Assembly (NCBI GenBank): GCA_964036275.1 | Contig: OZ038437.1 | Coordinates: forward strand, 1,306,501 to 1,370,500 | DNA length: 64,000 bases | Direction: 5' to 3' | From: Litoditis marina | Lineage: Eukaryota > Nematoda > Chromadorea > Rhabditida > Rhabditidae | Shown here: piece by piece, positions 1-12,900 of the stretch | Layout of the letters: each line of letters starts with the position of its first letter | How positions within the stretch are numbered: the stretch's first letter is position 1 | The notes under the pieces: generated by a model | What the model was told of the DNA's origin: nothing | Database searches by the model: none | What the model saw: the letters and a program-made list of their open reading frames with translations, nothing else | Position numbers and translations under genes: made by a program

Positions 1-88
1 GGTGTATGTTGCACTATCCGCCTGTGTTTGTAGTTTGATCGCAGCGTATCAACTACAATTTGTATTTTAATTCAGTTCATCTTTTCAG

Positions 89-420
89 GCTCTGATCCGA
101 AAGGAGTTGAACGATTTCAAAGCGACGGAGATGGATGTACACGAAGAGAGCAGAATATTCACAAGGTTAGAGAGGGAGCGAGAGAGAGAGAGAGGGAGAG
201 AGAAATGTGAGAGCAAGATAAAGAGAGAGGTGGGGGATAGAGGGATGAGAGCGAGAGAGAAGGTTGAGAAAGAGACGGGTTAGGTAAACTTTTCTACATA
301 AATTCGGATAATACAGTATGCTGCAGCCTTTTTTGGGGAGGATTATACTCTTGTACTTGGCCTAACCAGTCGAGACACTTTTCTCACGTCTGTCAACATT
401 TCAGATTCCATCGCAATTAA
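89..420 (+). CDS. PHACTR: PHACTR-like phosphatase and actin regulator, C-terminal end (5' part outside window)
   Basis: Coding exons 89-165 and 405-420; the gene enters from the left edge. The first exon follows cttttcag and reads ALIRKELNDFKATEMDVH, then EESRIFT. The second adds RFHRN and a TAA. The two join in phase 2 (AG|A). This matches the extreme C-terminus of PHACTR proteins, which reads IRKELNEFKS.EMEVHE.SR..TRFHRP in vertebrates and forms the PP1-binding tail next to the last RPEL actin-binding repeat. The last residue is Asn where vertebrate proteins have Pro. The 239-base intron between them starts with a GA-rich tract (about 166-285). The RPEL repeats must lie in exons outside the window. 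Family assignment is firm although only about 30 residues are visible; which paralogue is unknown. Confidence 0.8.
166..285. repeat. GA-rich low-complexity tract in PHACTR last intron
   Basis: Interrupted GAGAGA sequence begins immediately at the splice donor of the penultimate PHACTR exon. No coding potential seen. Confidence 0.8.
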
Positions 421-2031
421 CCAGACACAACCGTGGGAAACTGGCCGATAATTCAAGTTGTCGTCTGCGTCTCTTCTGCATCGCCATCTCTCGTCCACTC
501 TTCTTCTCTAACCCTCTCTATGATCTGTGTCTCTGTTCTCTATTTTCCCTATTTTCTTTTTTAACCAGCTATATTATGTGTACACTAGGAATACCGGTTA
601 CGTTTCGTGAATTTTCCCGTTTAAATCAACATGTTTCGGTTGTCACTGTTTGTGCACGAATTTGTCATATATATTAATGTTTTTGGGGTATTTTTTTCCA
701 AAAAGAGTTTAGTGAAAACAGAGATCCCCAATTTTAAATAGCGTCTGAATTTTGACTTCTTTTTTAGACGTTTCTTGGTTGTATTCACTAGCCCTAGTTT
801 GTCTATTGCTGAACTATTTGTTTGTATTATTTATTTTCTTTTTCTATTTCCCCCACCTGTGATCAAATAAGTTGTCTGTTCCCACGGCGTTTAACACAAT
901 ACATTCAGTTTCTGTGAAGTCACAGGCAACCCAGCGATCGCCGCAACGCGTCGAATGGAGCGCGATTTCATTGCGCCGCAAAATTTTAAGTTACGTGATT
1001 TCGATCGACGATCATTATTCTATATAATTCTTCTCTCTCTTAAACAAGAATAATTTCACGCTTTCATATATACCATAAGAGTTATATAAGATACATAGCT
1101 TTTCCTTATTATAGAGCTTTTATTCATGCACCAAATCCGCACCAGCGCTTAGCACGCAAAACACGTCAGCGATGGGCGCTTTCCCGCAAAAATTCGCGTT
1201 TGAAAATTTCGAAACCCGGCCGACGCACATAAGGCAACCCATTCCGAAAATTTAGCCGAGTTTAAACGCCGTGTTCCACATATGCTTATCGATTGATTTT
1301 GGTGGTTGGTCATAATTATTATCTCATAATTATTTAGTCACACCACATGCATGTCGTCTATCATCGAATCTGGGTGTGCATGTGTATTTGTGCTGATTTT
1401 CTACTCTAGACTACAAACTACAGAATGTAATCGAAAGTCTACGCTATAACCTAGTTGATTGAGGTCTGTGGTCAAAGGTTAGAGGTCAAATTCCGAAATT
1501 GACACTGATTGTTAGCTAATAGCCTGAATGACCGCTGTTATCGACTGTGATTTTAATTACTGAACTGTGTTCCGCTGTAACTACAAATACTAATTCAGGT
1601 CTGATTGTGAATGAAGAATATTGATTGTGTTGCTCTTCCCATATTTACCGGCAGTGATGGTTACAGTATAGAAGATGATCAAGTTTTGCTAGTATGTACT
1701 TTGAAAACAATTTGAAAAATGTGCCTAAAATGCACCGGCTACAAAATTCAAACACCGCGCATCACTATTCAAACTTTCCTGCACTTCTTGTATTTTCAAT
1801 AATAGTTGCTGATTGCTGTTGACGTTTCATTGAAACAATATACAACACACGGTCTCGCAATCAATTCATACAAAACAAAGATGCAGTTAACAAAATTATA
1901 AAACGCTAAGAAAATTAACAAAAGTGCAATCACAAGAAGTATAAAAAAGTGGATACAAATACAAAATTAAAATAATATCAAAAAATATAAACTGTATACG
2001 ACGCAAAACGCCCCTGAGGACTACGGATGTA

Positions 2032-2217
2032 AGGATTGTACTCGAATTAAGAGGGAGGCCGGAGCCCGTGTCCAGAAACATCCCAGCTCCCCAATTGCTC
2101 TCTGCGTCTCCTCAAACGTACGCTATTTCTTTGCTCTTACATCTAGCTAGAGAGTGCGCCAATCGAGAGACGCAGGATGGGATGCAGGGGCCGGGATATT
2201 CCAGTAGACGTACTCGG
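2032..2217. mobile_element. Inverted-repeat element, GAGACGCAGGATGGGATG family, copy 1
   Basis: Inner inverted repeat CTCTGCGTCTCC ... GAGAGACGCAGGATGGGATG, ending near AGTAGACGTACTC. The same structure recurs at about 50477-50645 and 61902-62080, where the arms are more complete (AGTACGTATGC...GCATACGTACT ends). There is no ORF inside, so this looks like a MITE. The left end of this copy is degraded and its border is approximate. Confidence 0.6.
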
Positions 2218-2836
2218 GTCAAGCAGAATCAATGAGATTAGTCATAGAATACCAGGGGAGGGAGGTGAATCGGTTACTACACATCATGCTAGGGTAGTCA
2301 CAACAGCGACTACCACCGGGGGTACAGTAACCCAATGTGAACACCAACTGCATTACAGCACCGTCATTTATTAGTGACGTTAGATCTCAGTTGGTAGTTC
2401 ATTGGTACTGGTGTTTGCACAGAAAGTTACTGTACCGCGCCGGGTAATATGGAAAAAGACACACTAATCGACTCAACCGCACACGTGGCGGGCACGTTTC
2501 TACTAAAGTACACGGAACTGTCACGTAAAACGTAAAGTCACGTAAACTGGTGTTTCACATGTTCTACGTGAGTATGCAGTGGACTGGTAGTATAATGCGC
2601 ACTCGCATCACCCAGCTTCTTCCGAAAACTCAACAACAATATACTAGTATCTTGGAGGTTAGACTAAGGAGAGGACTACCAAATGTAAACATGATAACTA
2701 CTAGACCACAGAGACTACACATAACATTATGCACATAGACAAAAACGGGGGGGGGGGAGTAGAGCCGCTCTGCTACGCGCCGCGCGGACCATCGCAAGTG
2801 TACCACTGCGTAGGGGGGACAATCGAAATGTGTATT

Positions 2837-2874
2837 CACGTGAAGAACACGTGGATTCACGTGAAGTACACGTG
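2837..2874. promoter_or_regulatory. Cluster of four CACGTG E-boxes at one-helical-turn spacing
   Basis: CACGTG occurs at 2837, 2848, 2858 and 2869, so the steps are 11, 10 and 11 bases. CACGTG is the core site of Myc/Max, USF and MITF/TFEB type bHLH-zip factors. Position is downstream of both neighbouring genes, so a target gene is not evident. It may also be a decayed short tandem repeat. Confidence 0.45.
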
Positions 2875-3926
2875 TGACGGTCGGCGGCTAGAGACAGCAG
2901 TTCAACGGATAAATCGGCATGGGGTTAAAAATATATATTGATATAGAACGGGGCTTGGCACCAGATAATAAAAAACTAGTCGGAAAAGGGCAGCAGAATA
3001 CAACAAAACAACAACTACCGCACGCGCGCCGCACTACACAGTAAACCGCTAGGCAACTGGGAGCAGACTGTGTGCACGGGGATAACCATTGGAAATGTGG
3101 ATATTGATTGGTTCCCATTTCTTGAAAAACAACAGTATTGATTGCTTCAAAAGAAGTTTTCAGGTTTTCACACACTCTCACGCGAGGTGGTTCCTTTAAG
3201 GGGTCAATACTACCTCGACTATAATTCAAATGATCAAAGTACAATTCCGGTACCCGGCGCAGCACACAATCCACTACGATCTACACGAATACAACAACTA
3301 CTGGCGAGCGCTGCACAGTATCTCTCACAGGCAGAGTATACAACTAGAGAGGGAGGAGGTACTAGACAACTAGGGCATGCACAAATAGATAGAGACAAGT
3401 ATAGAGTGGGGGGGGGGGGTTAAAGGTTAAAACTCGCAATATACATCAACTAAGCAACAACGGGTGATGTTGCGTGTGCGTGTGACGTGTTTGGGCTATT
3501 GTGAACAAAAACAATGATGTTCAAAGGTCATGAGAAAATCAATAATCCCAAAAACGCCACCACACACGCTGTCCTGACCACCTTATTTAAACGCGCACAC
3601 TAAACATACAATATTTATATAGGTCTAAAAGGCTGTAGTCCCCACGTTAAAGGGGGAGGCAGGGGGTAGAGAAACTTGTAAACACAGGACACGTAGCAAT
3701 AATAAACGGGGTGCGAGACACGACTGCGCGCTAGAAAATCGGCAGCAGTCAAATGCGTGTGGGGGGAAAAATAAAAACGAAAAAACACTATAGTCATTGT
3801 CACATCAATGTGGACTCGGCGGGCTACAAAAATGGAAAATTCCGGAGTCCACACATCTGTGACGTCGACTATAGCAGGAAAGCAGTCAGCCAAATAAGAT
3901 AGGGGAACTCGGGTAGACTACACCGT

Positions 3927-3990
3927 AATTGCGTCAACGCATTAGTGTTGACACCGCGTTTGCGTCAAGGCATCAGTCCAGCTGACGTGT
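3927..3990. repeat. SESN: 33-base direct duplication over the sestrin stop region
   Basis: TTGCGTCAACGCATTAGT at about 3927 is repeated as TTGCGTCAAGGCATCAGT at about 3960. The second copy contains the sestrin stop codon (3973-3975, minus strand). Confidence 0.55.
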
Positions 3991-6900
3991 ACTCTGTGCA
4001 CGACTTGTCTGCGAGTAGTAGTTGGTCAGACTGCGGGTGAACCAAAGCATCGACGCTTGTAGACGCGCTTCCATTATCATCATCACTACGTGAACCTGCA
4101 AAGAGTTGGAAGGTTTAGAAAGATGTTTACGTGTTTAGGGTTTAAAACATATTGTTTGGGTTTTTAGGATTTAAAACATTTTTTTCGATTTTCAGGGTTT
4201 AATACATGATGTTCAGGTTTTTAGTGTTTAAAACATTTTCTTCAGGTCTTTAGGACTGAAAACATGTTTTCTAGGTTTGTTTCGTTCAACCCTCCAACCT
4301 TTGGGGGTACAAGTATATACTGTTGGTAGTTAGTCCAAGACATGTGTCCCAACTTTAGTTTCACTACCAGCTCTATTTCGAACCTCCGAGTCTCCAAACT
4401 CTAACAATAGGGCAAGATTATCATATAACTGCATTTGCAGCCCTTCAACGTTTGTTTCACAACACTTCTCCAATTGAGAATCCCTCAGGTCCATAAATTG
4501 CGTGGATAAATATCATACTCTCGTCTCCTAGCTGATTCGCGACTAAAGATCGCAAATCTGAGCTCAGTTACGTAGCCTTTTACCGGATTACATGTATGCA
4601 AAGAAAGCGCCCAGATTAGCCAATAAGTGATGAATTGAGGCGATTATTGTATCCACAACAAAACGTTTACTTCTGATCTTTAGTGTCAGTTCCGCGTGAT
4701 CTAGCCAAATTACACCACACACCACTAAAAGATCAAAAAAGGTGCTTTTTATTTGTTTCATATCTCTATTTATATCATTTTATACCGATTGCAAAAGAGC
4801 AGCGCGAAACAACTGATAAGCAGTTCACATTCACAGTCAAAAGCAACACAGTGTTGTGATCAAAAATTTGTTTTTTCGTGTTGAGACTAATCAACTAAAC
4901 GAAATTGAGTTGAAAAGGATAACTTCACCGGAAAGGCCGACTTTTCAGCAACATTTATTCAGTTGAGGCAAATCTCATAATTTCAAGTCTACAAACATCA
5001 AGCTTGTCCAAAATTTCGCCAAAAAAGCTCTAGAGTTAGCCAAACTCTGAGGGGAATTCCAGAATAGTAGACGTACCTTCTCAGAAGGCTTGAACTCGAC
5101 CATGACCTTGGAGCGTAGTTCATCCGAGAGACGATGCGGGAAACAGGCGATCGTCTTCACGAACGTCTTCATGTCACGCGACAGCAGCTGGTTCACCTGC
5201 GAATAAACAATAATAAGTAAATTATTATAGATTGTATTATAAACAAGCATACGTGAGGCGACTCTGTTGTACACAGAAATTGATTGAAAATCAGGTGGTT
5301 TATCTGGGTAATTGAACTACAAAACAGGGTGGGAGGTTGGCTTGTCTTCAGGAAAGTGCGACTATTGTTGAAGTTAGGGTTATTCAAAATCCCTATTATT
5401 AGTTAGAAAAATAGGCGGAACAAAGAACAAAGTCGCTTCACATTTGTAAACAAGCAACAAAATAAACGAGCTCCATCTAATACAAACATAAGTTTTTGAC
5501 ACGTCTACATTATAGTGAGAAAAAAGCCAAGCTTCTCATCTAACGACCCTTTTGTCAACAATGCTCTTTGCTATTCATGAAAAATGAAGTATAACACGGG
5601 TGAAATAGTTGTCGATCGAAAAGCTATTCTAATTGCATCATTAGTATTATTATTATTTACAACGTACCGCCGCGTAATCGTAGTCGTCGTGTCTGATGCC
5701 GAACAGTGCCTGGATATAGTTCCAGATGGCTGTCCGGTAGCCCGTAGTGTCCACGTTATCGAAACCACCCATACTGTAAACAATTATGTATTATTTATTT
5801 ATCTACATTTGAAGAATGTGTCAGGTTAATCGAACAACTTTTTTATTGAGAAAGTATTCATTAAGTATGAGTATGACTTGGTGTTCTGTCAACTTTCTTC
5901 ACGCAAGATGTTCTTTCGAAAAATAGGCTCTGTTTATGTCTAACTTCGAAATGTCTGATAACTAAAGAGTAAAAGGAATGAGATTAGATATTTTTTGAGA
6001 ATATCATGACCTTAGTTTGTATCTGAGATATGACCCCCCTTGCACCTGCTTCTGTATACTAAATTCGCTCTCTCATATCTAATCTGTAATCTATCGATTC
6101 GCATCTTTTTAAGTGACAAGTAGCTGCTACTGCCGTAGCACCACGCAGAAAAAAAGAGGGCGAGCGGCAACTGATGATAATCCGTAAGTGAGTGACCTTC
6201 ACGTCCATAACTAAATTCTCGTATTTTCGATTGAAAACTCTCAATTAATTTTCGTATACTGATGGTTGAATACTTAGCTAAATGTCGTACTGACCGTCAG
6301 AATGAACCAATCATCTAGTAAGTTTGGACTAGTTCTCAATCTCAATTAAAAGAACCCGACTGTTTACATGTATTCTCGAAAGATTCAAACTTTTACGGCT
6401 TGTTATCCAATGCTGCAAACTACAAATATATGAAGAAAGACTGACAATCCGTAAGTGAGTGCCTGAGTGGCCTTGAACTTGTTATCGAGAGAAAGGGCCA
6501 GATCCTTTGAAATGTCCTCCAGAGTACTGAACGCGTGCTCCCACGTGAACTCCTGCAAAAAGAACAAGGTTCAAACTACGAATTTCATGTAATATGTTTT
6601 GTAACACGTTTAAGCCCTATCGACAAGTTACATGGAAGTAACCTGAAAAAAGGTTCCAAAAAAAAGAGAAGAAACATGCTAGAAGTCGCTCAATTTGAAA
6701 TGACCAAGAAACAACCACGTACATGACTCTTGAACGTCTTCGTAGTATCCGTGCGCGAGGCGAAATCCACGTAGGCGAACGAGAGATGCTCGGAGAAGAC
6801 CGGCGAATCGCAAGATCGATCCGGAGACTCGGAGCCGGAACCGTCGTCTGCAATAAAATCAATAAATCGATAAACTAAATGGCTGTATATGATTATTGTT

Positions 6901-9900
6901 ACGATTTCAGGTTCGTTTATGAACAATTAAAGTTGATAACATCAATGATAATGATAGTGAAAACTCTTCCAGGTTCCGTCTACCAACCAATAACCAACCA
7001 GCAACCGAAATTTCTGGAAAAAGATTCTCTACAACACCAATCAGTAAACAAATCTGATGTTTGTGATGCAACTGTAGCGTGAACACCCAAATAATCATAT
7101 TTCAACTCCCCGCCACATCACATAACAAAACCCAACTTTCATCCGATATGTTGTCAAGTCCACAGCCCCATTGCCAAAAAGTAAGTCCCTCCTTAATCTT
7201 TCTCTAGAACCGAACGGCGCCGCAGCTACTCACATATATTTATCAATTCGCGTTCGCGCTCTTATCTCTTCCTACCGCTACAGTAACCCGGGGGCCCAAA
7301 GTGACAGCTTTTATTGGGCAACAGTTGCCCTGAGGTATCTCCCCCCCACATTTCGCAATTCCGGCGGGGCCAACAAACAAATACATGTAATATCAAGGAA
7401 TTATTGCATGACTGGGCCGAGACTTCTCTGAAAACAGCAAGAAAAACGACCGGCCAGGGGATCGATATTGGGGCTGGCGCCCATATACTTTGGACTATAC
7501 ACACTCCCATATTCACATGCGTATGTAGCAGAACCGAGATGAAGAAACATTGTGTAGTCACACACCAGTGAGGTGTTACTATTATTTGAAAAGGAACCCT
7601 TATTTTCCAGTTTTGCTTCAAAATATGACCAAACTCTATCAATTTCGACAGAAAAGTAGTCTGTATTTTGCTTTATTCTTCTATCTATTTGGCTAAGTAT
7701 GGGAGTAGTCTGATATATTAAAGAAAACACGCAGTGCCGTTACGTCTAGTTTGTGTATTGGGATCAGCCTAGAAGATCGAATAACGCACAGATAGTAGAT
7801 TTTGATCTCAGCCAGGTACAAAACATTTTCCCGGCAATCCTATCCCATCTTTTGGAAAACACTTTCATTCCCAAAACAAACATCCCTGACAATCACTGAA
7901 CACGCCGTGTTGCAAGTTGGTTTCTGGTCTGCCCCCTTTTGCTACATTCATTGGCTGTGCGCCCTGCCCCGCTACAAAATGCACGTGTGCACGACAAAAA
8001 GCGGCAGCGCGCACCGGTTGATTGAGAGAAGATTGAGACTACTGTAAAGTGGACCAACGGAAAAGAACAGCCTGCACGCAGCAGCATGCCACCCACTGCG
8101 CTGCTGCAAACTTGAAATGGGACGTGTGAAAGTGAAAAGCCACTCAAAACTGTCTAGGCGACCTTTCTTTCGGGTAAATACTTTATAATTAACATGCGTA
8201 TCGATCTTTCTGTATGTTGCCCTGCACCGCTGCAATTAGTTTCATTCCGTTTCATTTCAGTCAGAATTCGTTGATCGTGGGTCGTGGCATAAATCGAGTC
8301 CAAACTACAATTCAGCTATGGTCATCTCCTATACTTCCCAGCCCCCCCCCCCCCCTTTCATTTTGGTTCTTTCTCATCTTCCCATGCTCGTTCATATCCC
8401 AGTTTTATTCCGTTATTTTCAATCACAACTCGTGGCCTGAATTGAGTTCAAACTACAATTCAGGTCGTTCTTTCTACTTTCCACCCCCCCCCCTCCCTCA
8501 TTCTAGTTCTTCCCCTTCCATCTTCCCATGCCCAGCCATATGACATGACCCATCGGCCAGCAACCAATTATATTACCAATGCCACACGACTCGTAGTCGC
8601 ATACACATTATGACATAAGACACCGCGCACCATCCCGCCATACACAAATGTGTATACGCAACACATATATACACAAACATAGCCGCCACACTCTGGCCAA
8701 CTTGGCTAGTTGATTTTCGGTCTAAATCAAAGTATTTTGGTGCGCATCGAGATCAAACTACAATAGAGACTAGGTTACTCTCTATAGATTATAAAGGATC
8801 TTTATCTGCAAACGTATTGGGCACTTTTTGAAGCGAAAATCTCGAATTTAAGATATTTTGTCGAAAAGCTTTCTTTGGAGAGTAGTCGAACGTTACTAAT
8901 GTATGCTGTTGTCTTACATAAATGCTAAATAGAGAGACTGAAACATTGCCAGCTGACTATCTACCGTATCCCAAACACCAGAAACACAAGTAAAGGCGTA
9001 CTATTCTTAACGAAGAAATCTGCTTTCTCATCAAAGCACTTCACACTTCCTAACTTTGCATCAGCAAATGATATCACTTCTCAGGTTGGATAGAGAAAAA
9101 GCCCGATTGATGGTGGAAAGTCAGCTGATGTTAAAACTAATGCCGTCATCCTATATTCGACATGTGGAACCCCCGTTCCCCTGTAAAACAACTCTTTTCC
9201 AATACACAATGACCCCAAACTTGTCATGGTTCGTGAAACGAATCCAACCTAGTTAAACAAAAATCTGGTGAATTATCACCTGACGTGGTTAATTCAATAC
9301 CCTGTTCCATCCTATATTCGACATGTGAACCCCCTTTGTGCTATAAAAACAGCCCCCGTGCTACAAGAGACCCCGTGTACGGGGTGGGTGCGGGTGCCCA
9401 ATTACCAGCCGTCGCCGCCACACATGAGTGACATGCAAATGATCAGTCAAGCGGAGTCGTGCGTGAACCTTTTCGACGACTGTCTAGTTGGCAAGAAAAC
9501 AAGTCATCTAGATGCATACGCATTGCAATAACATTGATTTCCCATGCAATTACAACTGAATACTAAACAAGTTTGTGACCTATAGCCTCGACTGTTATGT
9601 TGGCAAGGAAACAAGTCAATGACATACAAGATACCCTCTGCAACAACTAAACATCGCCTCCCGTTTAAAAACAATTCCCCAATTGAATCCAAAGAATATC
9701 CGATGCTACCTAGGACTACTCTTAAAACATTGGTATAAAAAACAAGTACGCAAGACTATTTCATCCGCAAATATCCGATGTCGGAGTGGGTGTATAGTCC
9801 CATATAAGCATACACCAGTAAGGTCTGACTAAGCGACAAAAAGTAATCCGTTTTAAGATGTAAACCCGTGAACATTTAGGATTTTCCATCAAATGTAGAC

Positions 9901-12900
9901 CGATTTTCATCTTTTCGACCGAAAAGTAGTCCGTTTTCCGAATTTTTCTGACTATTCGGACAACCTTGCTGGTGTATGCATATAAGACCCACGGAAACGT
10001 GTGAAACTCATAAACATTTCGTTCAATTACCAAGTGCACAACAATTGCTAATGTTTCTTCACGTGTATCAAAATTATCCAGCATGTTTTCTGTGTTTCCT
10101 TGTGCGATACTGTTCACGATCCCTCGAATAACATCGATCGAAACCACTTTGTTCAACAATGTGCATTGCCCCCGTGTGTTAATGTAGTTGCAATGCAACA
10201 TTCGTTCGCGTTTCCATCCTCAGCGACTAGAAAAGAGAAAGAAAGAAAGCGAAGACCTGACAGATCAATGGCGCGCGAGCGGTCGCGCGCTGCGTGCGAA
10301 ACAAATGAGCACCAACCGGCGGCAGCAAAGACGACAGATGAAGCCAGTCAGAGATCAGAAATGGTGATTTACCTAGATTACTGGTCACTTACAATATTGA
10401 TTTCATTGAAATACGAGGCATTAAACGTAAAAGAAGAGAAGCCGTCCATCACTGCTATGTATAAATCTCACTTCTAAAATGTATCCCAGCTACATTGCCT
10501 TTAAAACTGTATTCTCGCTGCGTGCAACAAGAAAGATTTGTATTTACATGAATAGTGATTATACTATCATGACTATACCTATCCGTACACCTACTGACTT
10601 TTTGTTTCTACATATTGCAACCCCGGTTATGAGGCACTTGCAAAAGACCCTATTTTGGAACGTGGACATCAAATTCATATGTAATTTACTTTTCTTCACA
10701 AACGTCAGTTGATATAAACTTAGGTCTCCTCTCTACTCTTCGAGTTCCTACCCAACAAATGTCCTTTCCATTGAAAACGAGTCAACTTTGCGGGTATCGT
10801 TGTTCACCATTTAAGCGGTCATAAAAGTCTCAACGGAATGCTCCTTCGGCATATAAATATGTGCCAATTTCCGCCGCAGGCCGACCCGGGAATAGCAAGT
10901 TGGCTGCCCCGGCTAATTAGGGCTACAGTATACTATCGAACCGAGGTCGGAAGTGGGCAAACTTTTTCTCCCCGAACAACGTTTTATGCTTTGGTACATG
11001 CCATACACTCCAATTCTCACTATTCAATGAATAGTTAAGCAGAAGACCAGAAATCGTTTACTTTCATACCTTGAAATAGTCACCACTCAAAATAGTCACC
11101 ACTACGGAAAATTTTCCATTCACTTTGTTAACACACGCCGCCAGGTTAAATGCAACAAAAAAGATGATAATGAACCATTCCAATTGAAAATTGGAAGAAC
11201 TGGTTTGATCTCCGATTAATACAACATGTATACTTCTGACCCCCCTCCTCAAATCTACCCATACACACCCACACTGTAGCCGCTCCCCTACCTCGTAACA
11301 TCGAATAAGTCGTCGACCCTGGAGACAAAGAGACAAAAAGACAACAAAACCATGGTGTACCCTGGCGGTGGTAATTACCCATCCGTTGTGTATACGGGAC
11401 AGACATACTTGCACTCAGATCATGCGCTCTGATTGTTGCGAATAGGCTGTTTAGGTAACCGACCAATGCTACAGAAATTGACAAAAGTACGAATCGATGT
11501 TGCTTCCCCAAACCGAAAATACTTATCAATATCGCCGAACCGCACAAACTAGTTATTTTGGGAATAATTGAACGGAATAATCACCATGGAAAGTTCATAG
11601 GGGCACATTGGAAAACTCTTCCATCTCACACCTAGCACGACACCCAGCATAATCAAATGTTGTAATTATACGCCACTTATTTTAATTGCAGGTTGTTTAA
11701 TAGCACAAATCCCACAAAGCCATATGGTAACACTGACTGATCTCCTTAGTTACACAACGGTCACAGTTCAATATAGGCCCGCCTAATGGAGCAGCTGCAT
11801 GCTCCAGTACAGTTGTCCGAAAAGCCAAAAATAGATTAAAATACCTTTTCTCCGAAATATTTTTGATGTAAAGTCATGATATTCGACGTATTTTCATTGT
11901 AAATCGGGCTCCTTCGCTATGATAAGTTACACCTTACTGGTGTGCGATTGATCTCAACCACTCAAACATAGGGAAACTTTGTTGGATAGCACACTGGTAA
12001 AAGCATATCACTCACCCAGTTTTGTAGTTTGATTACCCACAAATCACCTACTTTTCTATCGAATTTTGAGCACAACAAAGTCGCCATACGTATGATTGAT
12101 CTCCCTAGTTATACAACGGTCACATTTCAAAATAGCACGCCTATTGGAGCAGCTGTGAGCAGTCCCCCGTCTTGAATAAAGCACAGCATTTGACACCGCT
12201 AAAATGGTCAACACCGACCGGCGACCAGCTGTTCATTACAATTAACAACCGTACACATATCCCTTCTTGTCACATGGTACCGACAAAAACACAGCCAGCT
12301 GATTCGAAATTCAAACATATCAGGCAGATTAATACCTTGGTAGAGTGGTCCGAACAGCCATAAAAACTTCAAAAAAGACTCCATTTTTTGATGCAAAATC
12401 ATGAAGTTTCACTTGGTTATCTACCTTTTCTACGTGATTGACACAGTAAAGTAACACACTGACTTAGAACGAGCTTCAGGGACAGTGATTAATGTTACTA
12501 CGTCCGAGGAGAGGTTACACCTTCTAGATTAAGTTTATCAATAACATGACCAGTTTGTATAATGACGTTCTTGCAACCGACTGCGTTACTACGTACACTA
12601 GTTTTGGAAGAGTCATCAAGTGTGATGACTTTTAGTAGCGCCAGCTGATCGTCAAATCAAACGGTGTCCCATTAACCGCCAACATAAACCATTGGCGATC
12701 GAAAATCACCCAACTGACCCAACATTCCAGTCAAGTACGAAAAATCTACCAAAATCATGTTATAACCATCTAAAAAAGAACTCCAGAAAAGACAAATGCC
12801 CTAATGTATGAACTAATTTGGAGGCTAATCCAAAACCTCTACTGAAGAATGGCTATGTAACCAACTAGTGTCCACTTACTATAGTCCATTGGCGAACGAG

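Larger units (their letters stand above)
421..3972. other. Intergenic region between PHACTR and sestrin 3' ends
   Basis: Convergent 3' flanks of PHACTR (+) and sestrin (-). I see no exon pair with matching phase and no long conserved ORF. It holds AT-rich sequence to about 2000, one 180-bp inverted-repeat element (about 2032-2217), short G runs near 2746 and 3410, the CACGTG cluster at 2837-2874, and GT/CA-rich stretches near 3470-3600. Confidence 0.6.

Noticed and set aside
7262..7730. Minus-strand ORFs of 109-126 codons
   Set aside because: Inside sestrin intron 7, overlapping a degraded MITE; no recognisable family or phase-matched flanking exons.
10100..10477. 125-codon + strand ORF
   Set aside because: Antisense to the sestrin intron; composition does not look protein-like and no family is recognised.
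11064..11547. Overlapping minus-strand ORFs of 116 and 133 codons
   Set aside because: In sestrin intron 7; the two frames overlap, neither resembles a known protein, and skipping the region keeps sestrin in frame.
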